DNA of 64,000 bases from Gentiana macrophylla (lineage: Eukaryota > Streptophyta > Magnoliopsida > Gentianales > Gentianaceae): positions 111,719,845 through 111,783,844 of the forward strand of contig CM047805.1 in the NCBI GenBank assembly GCA_026214975.1. Direction: 5' to 3'. The notes under the pieces were generated by a model that was not told the origin of the DNA, did no database searches, and saw only the letters and a list, made by a program, of their open reading frames with translations. The translations under genes and the position numbers were made by a program. Shown piece by piece: positions 1 through 10,184 of this stretch. Each line of letters opens with the position of its first letter. Positions within the stretch are counted from its first letter, which is position 1.

Positions 1-498
1 TGTTTTTTAGCTGTAATCATTAATCCTATGTGAAACTGTATGCAGGAAACACCAAACTTTAACTTAATATAAATGTTACCTCTCATCTTACTATTCAAGT
101 TAGTTACTGTTAAGGATTAAGCTATATTAGGATATATTAAATCAGTAGATTAGCTCTTGTACATATGACTAGATTGATCTAGGCCTTGTCCTTAAGATGT
201 TTGTTTTGATGATTAGGAGAGAGGAGAATCTTGATAGGACAATTGTTAGATTATGATGATGTATAGTGTAACAGAATTATGTTAATATACTCTAAGCTCT
301 CTGCATTCTCGTCCTCAAGTCGGAGCATTAGTTATTACGATATTCTGATATTATGATGTATATTATATTTATATTTTTGTATTTATCTTGTAAGGGTAGT
401 TTGGTAATTATAGATAGAGGGAAAGCTCTAGATTGTACTATATATATATTGTACATGTGAGATTAATGAATGATAAGGAAAATGTTTTACAAAATTCT
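1..498 (+). repeat. Probable 3' part of a Copia-type LTR (5' limit outside window)
   Basis: There is no credible coding frame here. The stretch is AT-rich. A TATA-like run of alternating TA lies near 437-450, inside the context CTCTAGATTGTACTATATAT, followed by ATTAATGAATGATAAGG and TTTTACA. That order is what the R-U5 end of many plant Copia LTRs looks like. It is followed at about 505-518 by a degenerate match to the tRNA-Met primer site (AGGTAGCAGAGAC against the usual TGGTATCAGAGC). The LTR start is not in the window, so length and family cannot be fixed. It could belong to element F or to a separate non-autonomous element. Confidence 0.4.
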
Positions 499-604
499 TG
501 ACAAGGTAGCAGAGACAGAGGTAATGAGATCGAACCCTGTTGCCAACATTATTTTCCCTATTTATATTGTGCAAGTGTAGGGAGTTCATCGGTTTAAGAT
601 TGTG

Positions 605-748
605 CAAATGTTGGGAGAGATTTCCAGACATGAGGGGGAGTGTTAAAGTGTATAAAATGTTAATAATCTACCTCCCTGCAAGTGTTGGGATAGATTGTCA
701 GATTGTGCAAGTGTTGGGAGAGAGTTCTGACTTAAGGGGGCGTGTTAA
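605..748 (+). repeat. Tandem polypurine-tract/LTR-start units (left part of the element F leader)
   Basis: Two units are seen here, each with the order GTGTTGGGAGAGA... then a purine run (GAGGGGGAG at about 632-640, AAGGGGGCG at about 734-742) then TGTTAA. The purine run followed by TGTTA is the usual 3' polypurine tract/LTR-start junction. A third and fourth partial unit occur right of the big insertion at 54044-54150, so the Gypsy element G landed inside this tandem array. The array continues there into the primer site of element F. Confidence 0.6.
744..748. other. Target-site duplication GTTAA, left side of Gypsy G
   Basis: GTTAA directly precedes the LTR terminus TGTAACG at 749. The same five bases follow the other terminus at 54039-54043. 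A 5 bp duplication is normal for LTR retrotransposon integration and shows that 749-54038 is one insertion with later insertions inside it. Confidence 0.9.
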
Positions 749-1954
749 TGTAACGCCCCGTTCCCGGACACCGAGTCCATATCTGGAAAAGACGTTCGAC
801 ACGTATAATATAAAATAAATCCCTTATTATACGTTAGTCTCTACTACGTCGTATCGAGCTAAGCAAACGGAAGCTAAATGACTCGAGTATAATTTTTTTT
901 TTCCAACATACAAGAATAGAAACAAACATCCAAAGATGGAAATGTATTCTATTACAACGAAACTCCAAAAGAAAACTTATTACATACGACACCTTCAAAA
1001 GAAACTAATAAAAAGAAATTACAAGTTTCCCAAAATGAACAACAAGTCTACTGTATCATAAAAACAAGGAATAAAATAAATGCTCCAATGTCGGCGTCCT
1101 CAAACGTCGTCTTCGAAATCCTCACCGAATTTCGTTTTAACCTGTTCATCTTCTCACCCTCACACACTTAAGAAAACATGTTTTTGAGGTAAGTACAAAG
1201 TATTTAATAAAAGGAAGAAGCTATGACTTAATTACAGAGTACAATACAAGGTTCACAATTATAGATTATCTTGATAAGACCGACTCATTCTAGGTTTCAT
1301 TGCATGCTCATCAACATGTTATGACTATATGTTTCAAATTTAACTTATCTATGTTACATCCGCATTTAAGGTCACTGCACATGGTGTATATCCACCATGA
1401 AATATACTGTGCAACATATTGGTGGATCACACCAATAACCACGGGGGAAAGCCGGATAGCATACACGTTCGACGAATTTCCTCCACTGCCATTCAGGCGT
1501 TTATAGGCCAGCAGCATTGTTTGCTTTTACTGAACACCCACACATCGCGATATAGTCTTGTGCCTATCCAAAAAGGGCATGATGTTTTATCTTTTACTAG
1601 TCAAGTATGTACTATATTAGTTGTTAATTAGCCGCCCAAGTGTTTTCAAGAAAACCTCACCTTAACAGCTCTACTCCCTCACTTAGACAACTAGACTCAA
1701 CAAACTATCACATACACAGACATTGATGAATACTAACTCATCAAAGCACAAGCCTATCATGCTCTTCCGACGGTCCCGGACTTCAACTCTTAGGAAGAAT
1801 CCATCCGGTGCAATAACTAAATGCATCAGACAATCAATCAAGGCTTGTTCATATTCAATTTTGTTATTAGGTCAAGAAACAACATTTAAAACTAGACTTG
1901 GGCTTACAACAACATTTTCCCCAAAACATACGTCAATTTGTGCGCTTTCTTTGG

Positions 1955-2167
1955 AATACGTGCGCATTGATCGACCAGAAACTTGTTGAAACTCCCTGTC
2001 CGGCCAATGCGTGCGCATTGAAGCTGCTGAAACTAAAACTGGACATCATTTATCAGCAATGCATGCGTATTGCCTTCAATGCGTGTGCATTGCACCTGTA
2101 GCATAAATAATTTTGCTCTCGTATTTAGCAATGCGTGCGCATTGCTACCAAATGCGTACGCATTGCA
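1955..2167. repeat. Cluster of AATGCGTGCGCATT-type palindromes in the LTR of G
   Basis: Six near-palindromic units of about 15-18 bp (about 1955, 2005, 2056, 2077, 2128 and 2150) share a core CAATGCG-YRY-CGCATTG; the unit at 2128 reads GCAATGCGTGCGCATTGC. They are spaced irregularly by 5-50 bp. The same array is present in the other LTR at 53090-53323. Each unit could fold as a small hairpin or be a dimeric protein site; which one is not shown by the sequence. Confidence 0.8.
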
Positions 2168-2885
2168 CCTACAAAACCCAAACACGATTTTTTTGTACTT
2201 CTTATGATTTCTACCCAATTCCAAACACGATCAACATCGATGAAACTCAGAAAATAGCAGAAAACTAAACCTTTACGAAACCAAATCATCCTATACTCCT
2301 TTAACAACAATTTGATCTGATTTCTAGCATCTAACATATCAAATCATCAACCTTAACCTCATAAACCATAACTAAGTCATATGAAGAACCTCTTACCTTT
2401 TAGCAAGTTAATCCATGTCCAAAAGCTATGAAAATCTGTACCAAAACTCGAGCCTTTCCCGTAGAAAATCTATGTGATCAATCCAAACTTAGATTAGATT
2501 CGATCACACACTTCTAAAACAACAATACTCTGATTTCATGTGTTTAAATCCATCAAAATTCATCCAAGAACAGATCTAGGGAGAAAGTCATACATTTTGA
2601 GAAACTCCAACTTTCTTGTATTGAAACGACGTCCTTTTCACGACGATTCAAATGCTCTACTCGAATCTGAAAACGGTTGAAAACTGACTTAGATTTCTGA
2701 AGAAATCACACAACCTTCTCTCTTTTGTCTCTCACGTCTTTTTCAAAGAACGTAGGAGCAAATTCTGATTTACTATTAGGATATAGGAATATTGAGATGC
2801 AATTTTCCTTTTATAACTTTTCCCAAAACAATAATTACTTATTATTTTCCCTTAATTACCCCTGAATTAGATAATTCCAGATTTT

Positions 2886-2887
<2 letters not shown>

Positions 2888-2924
<37 letters not shown>
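2888..2924. repeat. (TA)n microsatellite
   Basis: About 18 uninterrupted TA units within the LTR of G. The matching place in the other LTR (about 53930-53946) has only about eight, so the tract changed in length after integration. Confidence 0.95.
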
Positions 2925-2927
<3 letters not shown>

Positions 2928-3016
2928 CACTTTAAATCCAAGAATAAATAATGAACATAATATTTCGTTTTCGCAAAATGACACGGCTGCCATTTCCCAA
3001 AAATCGGAATATAACA

Positions 3017-3031
3017 TTCCTCCCCCTTAAG
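3017..3031 (-). promoter_or_regulatory. Polypurine tract of Gypsy G
   Basis: On the - strand CTTAAGGGGGAGGAA lies immediately 5' of the 3' LTR terminus TGTTATATTCC. This is the place and composition of the RNase H-resistant primer for plus-strand DNA synthesis. Confidence 0.85.
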
Positions 3032-3059
3032 AGGTATTTCGTCCTCAAAACTAAATCTT

Positions 3060-4330
3060 ACCTGGTAAATCCACAAAATCTAGAAACTCGCTGATCATAT
3101 CATCCCCAACTTCCCAAGTTACTTCATTTGGTGAATGATTGCTCCATTGCACCAAAACCAACGGGGTCATCCATCTCTTGATCATCTTTTCCTTGGAGTC
3201 TAGAATCTTGATCGGTTCTCATCATAGGCAAGATTATCTTGGAGAATTTCCATAGCAACGGTTGCTTCAACATCCGTCTTTGTCAAGCATTTCTTCAGCA
3301 TTGAAACATTTAACACGTTGTGTACTCTTGACATTGAATCCGGTAACTTCAACTTATAGACTACGGGTCCAACCTCTCAATGATCTCAAAAGGTCCAATA
3401 TATCTCAGACTTAACTTTCCTTTCTGTCCAAGCCGTTTAACTCCCTTCATCGGTGAAGCTCATAGGTAAACTCTTTCCCCAACGTCAAACTCTAACGGTC
3501 TTCTTCTAACATCAGCCTAACTTTTCTGTTTGTCTTGAGGTGCCTTCATGTTCTTCTTCACCAACAAAACTCTTTCCTTAGCTTGTTCAACCATTTCCGG
3601 CCCGGTGACTTGTCTCTCCCTGACTTCTTCCCAAAACAGCGCCGTTCGACATCTTCTCCCATACAAAGCTTCAAACGGTGGCATACCCAAACTAGTGTGA
3701 TAACTGTTGTTGTAGCAAAACTCAGCTACGGGTAGGTAATCATCCAATTATCCGCCTACTTATGAAACACATGCTCTTAGCATATCCTCAACTGTTTGTA
3801 TTGTCCTTTCTCACTGTCCATCTGTTTGAGGGTGAAAGGCCATACTCAGATCCAACTTCATGCCAAAGGAATTTTGTAAACTCTTTCAAAACCGACTGAC
3901 GTGCTATCATGATCCAAAACCATTGAGATAGGTACTCCATGCAACTTCATGATATTGTCCATGCATAGCGTTGTCATCTTTTTCAAGGACATATCAATCT
4001 TTGTGGGTAAGAAATGGGCCGACTTGGTGAATCTATCCACAATCACCCATATAGTGTCATGTCCGCCCTTTGTTTTCGGTAAACCGGTGATGAAATCCAT
4101 CATGATCTTATCCAATTTACATTCAGGGATATCCAATGGCTTAAGCATTCCTCCTAGTCTTTTATGCTCCTCTTTAACTTTCTGACATACATAACATTCT
4201 GCCACATACTTGTCTATTTCCAACTTTATTGAAGGCCACCAAAAGAGTTCCTTCAAATCCCTGTACATTTTAATAACTCCTGGGTGAACAGAAAAGGTGA
4301 TCCTATGTGCCTCTTACATAACCTTTTGCC
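3060..4330 (-). pseudogene. Gypsy G integrase with chromodomain-like tail, broken
   Basis: Integrase joins reverse-transcribed DNA to the host chromosome. The first readable piece (4268-3858, 136 codons) carries a zinc-binding end (CYVCQK) and the start of the catalytic core (IMMDFITGLP, then WVIVDRFTKSAHF). The next piece (3747-3517) holds the typical Gypsy stretch AEFCYNNSYHTSLGMPPFEA followed by LYGRRCR. Further downstream (about 3200-3070) VLVQWSNHSPNEVTWEVGDD resembles the chromodomain that guides chromovirus integration. Pieces lie in different frames with stops between, for example around 3850 and 3500, so no full protein can be made. The assignment to Gypsy integrase is firm; the chromodomain call is by motif only. 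Confidence 0.85.
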
Positions 4331-4336
4331 TCAAAT

Positions 4337-5294
4337 TTACAACATTAGGCACACAAAACGATCTTGATACCAATGGTTCCCATTCTTATCTAAAACATAA
4401 CCCACTGTAGGCTTTTGCCTTGCAACACGATTCAAGTCAACCAACACTGGATCCTCATCTTGCTTTTCCCGAATATCATCCATCAACTCTGATATTGGTA
4501 TCAACGGTGCTTCAAACTGTCGATCTTCAATCTGCTCAAAACCCTGGATTCTCATCCCATCTAACTATTCTGCCACATCTTCAACACTTGAAACTACAAA
4601 CACTAGTTTTCTACTCAAAGCATCTTCAACTACATTGGATTTACCAGGATGGTATTGTATATCCAAATCATAATCCTTTACAAACTCAAGCCATCTCTTC
4701 TATCTCATATTCAGATTTTCTTGTGTGAAGAAATACTTTAAACTTTTGTGGTCCGTGAAGATCCTAGCTTAACTCCATACAAGTAATGCCTCTAAGTCTT
4801 TATGGCAAAAATTATTGTTACCAACTCTAAATCATGTGTTGCATAATTCTTTTTGTGCACCTTTAGCTATCTAGACGCATAGGCAATTACATTCCTTCTT
4901 GCATCAACACACAACATAATCCTTATCCCAAAGCATCGGTGTAGACGCCATAGTTGTCAAAGATCTCCAGAACTGCCAACACTAGGGCTGTAGTCAACTT
5001 ATCTTTCAAAGTCTGAAAAGATGCCTCACACTCACTAGTCCACTCAAACTTCACACTCTTTTGTGTGAGTTTGGTGAGTGGCGTAGCTATCCTTGAGAAG
5101 TCTTGCATGAACTTCCTGTAGTGACCCGCTAAACCCAGAAAACTTCATATTTCTGAAACCGTAGTAAGTCTAGGCCATTTCTAAACTGCCTCAATCTTTA
5201 CCGGGTCAACTTGAATGCCATCTCCAGAAATGGCATGACCCAAGAAACTGACCTGATTCAACCAAAAGTTGCATTTTGAAAACATAGCGTACAA
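4337..5294 (-). pseudogene. Gypsy G RNase H region and linker, broken
   Basis: This lies between the RT palm and the integrase. The piece at 5108-4923 (FSRIATPLTKLTQKSVKFEW) is the connection region that follows RT in all Ty3/Gypsy Pol proteins, leading into the RNase H start YGVYTDALG, where the first catalytic Asp sits. The rest of RNase H (about 4900-4570) is spread over different frames with several stops. The piece at 4555-4337, with RVARQKPTVGYVLDKNGNHW, is the spacer before the integrase zinc finger. RNase H removes the RNA strand during reverse transcription. No activity is expected here. Confidence 0.75.
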
Positions 5295-6124
5295 CTATTT
5301 TTCCTTCAAGGTATTCAACACTATCCTTAAGTGTTCTTCATGTTCTTTCTCATCCTTAGAGTAGACAAGAATGTCGTCTAGGAACACTATCACAAACTTA
5401 TACAAGTAAGGCATGAAAACCCGCTGCATTAAATCCATAAATGCAGATGGAGCATTGGTGAGTCCAAATGGCATTACCAAGAACTCATAATGTCCATATC
5501 TAGTGCTAAAAGCCGTCTTAGGTATATCCGCTACCTTGATCTTCAACTGATGATAACCTGACCTAAGATCAATCTTAGAGAACACTCTCTTACCAGCAGT
5601 TGATTAAATAGGTCGTCAATCCTTGGTAAGGGATATTTATTCTTGATGGTAAGGTTATTCAAAGCTCTGTAGTCGATGCACATCCTCATGCTTCCATCTT
5701 TCTTCTTGACAAACAACAGAGGGGCTCCCCACGTTGATGTACGTGGCTGAATTATATTCCTTTCAAGCATATCATTAAGATGTGCCTTCAACTCTTTTAA
5801 TTCAGCCGGGGCCATCCTATAGGGTGCTTTAGAAACTGGTGCCACCCCTGGTACTAGCTTGATTTCAAACTCTATTTCTCTATCCGGCATATTCCTCGAT
5901 AACTCGTCTGAGAAAACTTCCGGGTACTCCTTTACAATAGGGGTCTCCTCTAACTTAGGCTTCACTTGCTCCAAATCCATTGCGTACCACAAATTGCCTT
6001 CACAACCATTTTGACACGCTTTTATAGCCTCAACTGTAGAGATTATTAGATGATGCTTCTTGATCGGCTTGTAAACATTACCTTGATAATTCTTAGACGA
6101 CTTTCCGGGTACATTAAAAGTCAC
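5295..6124 (-). pseudogene. Gypsy G reverse transcriptase, frameshifted
   Basis: Two overlapping frames together give the RT fingers and palm. The first (6124-5543, 193 codons) runs from the protease-RT linker through [49 protein letters not shown] and [12 protein letters not shown]. It then leaves frame near 5590 and the second piece (5585-5295) takes over with [31 protein letters not shown] and the catalytic FLDDILVYS. The catalytic Asp pair is present. The frameshift separates the first catalytic Asp (in [10 protein letters not shown]) from the upstream half. The family is Ty3/Gypsy without doubt. Confidence 0.9.
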
Positions 6125-6199
6125 TCTATTTTCCCTATAGTCCTAGTGCACAAAATTCTCGGATAGCCAATCTATTCCAAGAATAACATTGAAGTCTGA

Positions 6200-6480
6200 A
6201 AAGTCCAAAACTATGAGGTCACTCTTGCACCGATACGATCTTACTCAAACATTCACTTGAGGTTTCATCCTAGTACCTTAGTTACCTTTCCTAAAGGTGT
6301 GGTTATTTCCAAAGTATCTCTTAAGGGTTCTGAAGTTACATTCAACTACATAGCTATCTTAGATGACACAAAGGTGTTAGATGCTCTCGTATCAAAAAAG
6401 GCCATAACCGCTAGGTGTCTAATATTATCATACCTATAATGTCAACTCATTTATTAAATTACAAATACAATATGATTTAA
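6200..6480 (-). pseudogene. Gypsy G aspartic protease region, active-site glycine lost
   Basis: Between the Gag zinc knuckle and RT, the - strand reads AFFDTRASNTFVSSKIA near 6399-6349. In retroviral-type proteases this motif is DTGAS; here codons at 6393-6382 read D-T-R-A, a GGA-to-AGA type change. The downstream part is degraded, with stops. The protease would have cut the Gag-Pol polyprotein. A short + strand open frame here (6257-6439) is only its antisense shadow. Confidence 0.6.
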
Positions 6481-6596
6481 CGTGTTATACAAGTATTCTA
6501 ACAAAATAGAATAAACAACTAGGGTACCTGAAATAACATTGTGTCTGGCTCAACAATCTTATCAACTGCTGCAAAAACTCGAACATATCGACTTGG

Positions 6597-8032
6597 TCAG
6601 CCTTTTCTGCTTCCCTGTCCTTGGTGCCCTTTGCTCCCCTTAGTTGGACATACTCTTGCAAAATGTCCCAAATCTCTACAGTAGTAGCAGCCATTATCTC
6701 GGCACTCACCTGTATGATTCTTGTTGCACTTCGAGCATAACGGTGCACCGGTAGAAGGTGCGGCCGCCGAAAGGGTTGTCGTCTTCTTGTCATTCTGATG
6801 TGGTGCTCCCCGACCATGTCCTTGACTGGTCCCAAAGCTCCTTTTAGTAGCAATGTTCTCTAAGGGCTTACTCTTGAAGGTCTCAACCTCCAAATCCTTG
6901 TTTAACAACTCCGCCATGTTTCTTGGTGTAGCTCCCAGCATGCCAGCTTGTATTTCCCGAGACAAACCATTCTTGTACAGGTCCATCTTCCTCTCTTCAA
7001 TTTTCATAAGCAAGTGATAAAACCCACCCAACTCGTTGAATTTGTTGGTGTACTGTGAAACCGTCATATGAATTCCTTGCTTATGGCTTAAGAATTGACT
7101 CGCCTTGTCTACTTTCATCGTAGCTGGGAAGTATTCATTATAAAAAACTCCTAAACGCTTCACATTCTGTCACTTTCCTATTGATACTCTAAATAGCATT
7201 GATCCATGCTTCAGCTGTACCCAAAAGAAAACCAACTGCCAACTGGGTCATCTCAGATTTGGGGACGTTTACATTTCTGCATGCCTTCTCAAACCTTCTC
7301 AACCAAGCTTTAGCCATGGCCGGTTCCACATTCCCATGAAAATCTTGAACCTGATTTCTCTTCAACTTAGTATACCAGTCAACCAGTGGTGCTTGTTCGA
7401 AAACTGGTGGTGGTCTAACTGGTGGGTAAACTGGAGGGTATACTAGAGGATATCCAAGAGGTGCTTGTGATACTGGATGTGCCTGTTGTGGGTAAGGCTA
7501 CTGCTGTGGGTGTGGTGGTGGTTGAGGCTGTTGAGGAGGGACCACCTGTGGCTTGGTTCGATGGGGATAGTATCTTTGGTGGTGAGTTGGGTTATGGTAA
7601 GGCTGGTGTAAACCGTAAGGTGGATAGCCAAAACCCTGCTGATGATCAAAACGTGGTGAAGGTGGTACTGTAGGTCGAGCGGTATGGCCTACTGGTGGAG
7701 GGTAAGAGGTTTGTTGGTAGTGATGGTAGATTGGAGGTGAAGGGTAGCTTACCGGTGGCGGTGGAGGATATACACTTATCGGCGGAGGTACATGCACTGG
7801 CGGTATCTCACCCACTATGGTTACATGTATGGGGTCATGCCCAAGCCCATGTGGCATGTAGTTGTACCTTGGTTGAGGTCGTGGTGTCAGGATCCGTTGA
7901 GGTCGTGGAGTGTGGATGTAATGAGGTTGAGGGATTTGGTCGCACAAACCTGCCGCCAACCATAGGTGTCGGACTCTCCTGTCGTATCCCTAAAATTTCA
8001 GCACCATGAACTCCCCTTCTGGTGGTTACCAT
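6597..8032 (-). pseudogene. Gypsy G Gag with proline-rich N-terminus and CCHC zinc knuckle, broken
   Basis: Gag forms the particle that packages the element RNA. A likely start lies at 8032 (MVTTRRGVHGAEI). A very proline-, tyrosine- and histidine-rich section follows (about 7959-7498, with PPPPPVSYPSPPIYHH). The retrotransposon Gag core is recognisable at about 7400-6900 (PAMAKAWLRRFEKAC; then FYNEYFPATMKVDKASQFL and MTVSQYTNKFNELGG). The zinc knuckle CYYCRDLGHFARVC is near 6690-6650, preceded by a second Cys-rich stretch (CSKCNKNHTGEC). The frame changes between 8032 and 7959, and stops lie near 7497 and 7180. The long proline-rich N-terminal part is unusual compared with a compact Gag. Confidence 0.82.
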
Positions 8033-8120
8033 TATGAAAGATTACATAAAGATCAGAACATTACTAAAAGATCTAAAGAAGTCTTATCTTAAAAGAAATG
8101 AAGGCTAAAGGACGTTTTTC

Positions 8121-8132
8121 TCTGATACCAAC
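8121..8132 (-). promoter_or_regulatory. tRNA-Met primer binding site of Gypsy G
   Basis: On the - strand GTTGGTATCAGA abuts the 5' LTR terminus (...CGTTACA). TGGTATCAGAG is complementary to the 3' end of plant initiator tRNA-Met, the minus-strand primer of most plant LTR retrotransposons. It proves the orientation of G. Confidence 0.9.
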
Positions 8133-8685
8133 TGTAACGCCCCATTCCCGGACACCGATTCCATATCCGGAAAAGGAACTTTCAGCACGTATAATATAAA
8201 ATAAATCACATATTATATGTAAGCCTCTACTACGTCGTATCGAGTTATGAAAACGGAAGCTAAATAACTCTGGTATAATTTTTTTTCCAACATCCAAGAA
8301 TAGAAACAAACATCTAAAGATGGAAATGTATTATATTACAATGAAACTCCGAAAGAAAACTTATTACGTATGACACGCCCAAAAGAAACTAATAAAAAGA
8401 AATTACAAGTTTCCCAAAACGAACAACAAGTCTAGTGTATCATAAAAACTAGGAATGAAATAAAAGCTTCAACGTCGGTGTCCTCAAACGTCGTTTTAGA
8501 AATCCTCATCAAATACCGGTTCAACCTTTTCATCTTCTCACCCCCAAACACATAGACCGACTCAGTAAAGGGTTCATTGCATGCTCATCAATATGTTATG
8601 ACTATACGTTTCTAAATTAACTTATCTATGTTACATCCGCATTTAAGGGCACTGCGTATGGTGTATATCTGCCATAAGATATACT
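8133..8685 (-). repeat. 5' LTR of Gypsy G, U5-side fragment
   Basis: Matches 749 to about 1408 of the 3' LTR, less an internal gap of about 100 bp (the segment near 1165-1270 is missing). It stops abruptly at ATACT, where Copia element A begins, and resumes at 52584 with the same ATACT. So the LTR of G is split by about 43.9 kb. Confidence 0.95.
8681..8685. other. Target-site duplication ATACT, left side of Copia A
   Basis: ATACT precedes TGTTAGGAACA; the same five bases follow the terminal CAAACA at 52584-52588. In the uninterrupted LTR of G the site is present once (about 1410). Confidence 0.93.
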
Positions 8686-10090
8686 TGTTAGGAACATTTT
8701 ATTTGTTTTGATGATGGCTATACAAGCTGTTATAGCAAGCCTGAAATAAGTTAGAAACCGATGTATAATTCTTTACTTAGAGTCTGACATGTTGTATAAG
8801 TTCAGTTAGACAAGTATTGTACTAGTTGGTAGGATGGCTAAGTGAAACAGAAAATCAGCGAAGTAGAGACAACCAAGTACCAGTAGAGTAGCATGAAGAC
8901 AAATGGACTGACTTATAACCAGGGAAGTCTGTGATGACCTTGGATAAGTCTAAGCTATATTACATGTGATGAAACTCAAATGTTTAAATATGGTGTACAC
9001 TGATCTTATACAAATCAAGGATCAGTGAAGTAGAAATATACTTGAAGGATCAAAGAAATAAAAGAAACAACAGAACGGTGAAGTAAACTTTCCATCGGCT
9101 TAATAAGGAATGGCTGTGAAGAAAAGTTCTCAACAGCTAAGTGAGCAGATTCACTTAACCGGTCAAGCAACGGTCAGGCAAAGGCACAACAGAGCAATAT
9201 ATATCTGCTATACCTATTTTCCATGTTCTGAAAATAAGTTGATCAAGCATTAAATGAAGGATCAATCAATGACGTATTTTATAATGGACGTTTGAAGAAA
9301 ATCCGGATCACTGAAATCAAGGAGAATATAATCAAGGAAGAATCAAGAATTAATTCTGAATTATTCTCCACATTAATCAACCAATGGACAGAAATTCAAA
9401 TCAAGGATTATCAAGGCTATAAATAGAAGGCATTGACAGAAAAACAATACACACGTGATATACAAAGAAAAAGAGCCGAAAATCTATCAAAATCCTAAGA
9501 CTTCTTCTTGAATCTAAAAGAACACATATAGTCATCAACTCAGAATTCAGAGCATAAAGTCATATCAATCACTGAGATTGATCAAAGCTCTGTGAATCCA
9601 ATTCACACCAATTTGCAGCAATTGAATCTGAGAAGTCTGAGAAGGAATTGCACCCTTTGTGATAGCTGCTGAACAATTTGTTCCCAAGGAGCAGTGTGTT
9701 GAAGACTGAGTCACTGAAGCTTTTGTTTCCAGGGAGTGATAGTCTTGGAGATTGTGAAGCTTGTGTAGCCAAGGACAACCTAACTATTGTATTGGTGAAA
9801 AACAATAGTGAATTCCTCCAATCATCATAGGAGAAGAGTGGATTAAGGGATTACACAACCCTGAACCACTATAAACCTTTGTGTTCAATTACTTACAACA
9901 CTTTACTCTACATCATTTATTTATTGCACTATATTCATAATGTGTGTGTGCATAATCTACTATGAAACAGTTTTTAAGAAGGGACTTATCCGCTACCCAA
10001 AAGCTTTTAAAACAAGAAAAGTTTTTGAAACTCCAGTATAGTCATTCACCCCCTCTTTTACTATACTTTCACCCTTCTCTGAGAGCAACA
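8686..10090 (+). repeat. 5' LTR of Copia A (1405 bp)
   Basis: Begins TGTTAGGAACATTTTA and ends GAGAGCAACA. Pairs with 50999-52583, which is about the same length once the 178 bp MITE and its 8 bp duplication are subtracted. Small ORFs within it lack any recognisable product. The last part (about 9430-9700, with AAGGCATTGACAGA and ATACACACGTGATA) probably holds the transcribed R-U5 part, by position only. Confidence 0.93.
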
Positions 10091-10108
10091 ATTGGTATCA
10101 GAGCAGTG
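10091..10108 (+). promoter_or_regulatory. tRNA-Met primer binding site of Copia A
   Basis: ATTGGTATCAGAGCAGTG follows directly on the LTR terminus CAACA. It contains the full TGGTATCAGAGC complement of initiator tRNA-Met. Confidence 0.93.
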
Positions 10109-10184
10109 TTCCTAGTATTAGAACCCGTTCAGATCTAATTTCTGGTAACAAGGAGATCACATACTTTCAAAGTAGTTTTTAAAT

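Larger units (their letters stand above)
749..3016 (-). repeat. 3' LTR of Gypsy G (2268 bp)
   Basis: Read on the - strand it starts TGTTATATTCCG and ends CGGGGCGTTACA, with TG...CA termini. It aligns along its length with 8133-8685 plus 52589-54038. Compared with that other LTR it has about 100 bp extra near 1165-1270 and about 110 bp extra near 2655-2770; these look like deletions in the 5' LTR. It holds a palindrome cluster (1955-2167) and a TA microsatellite (2888-2924). The short ORFs inside it have no recognisable product. Confidence 0.92.

Noticed and set aside
7422..8009. + strand ORFs (7422-7673, 7695-8009) as genes
   Set aside because: They are antisense to the proline-rich Gag of G; Gly/Val-rich composition is the mirror of Pro/His codons.
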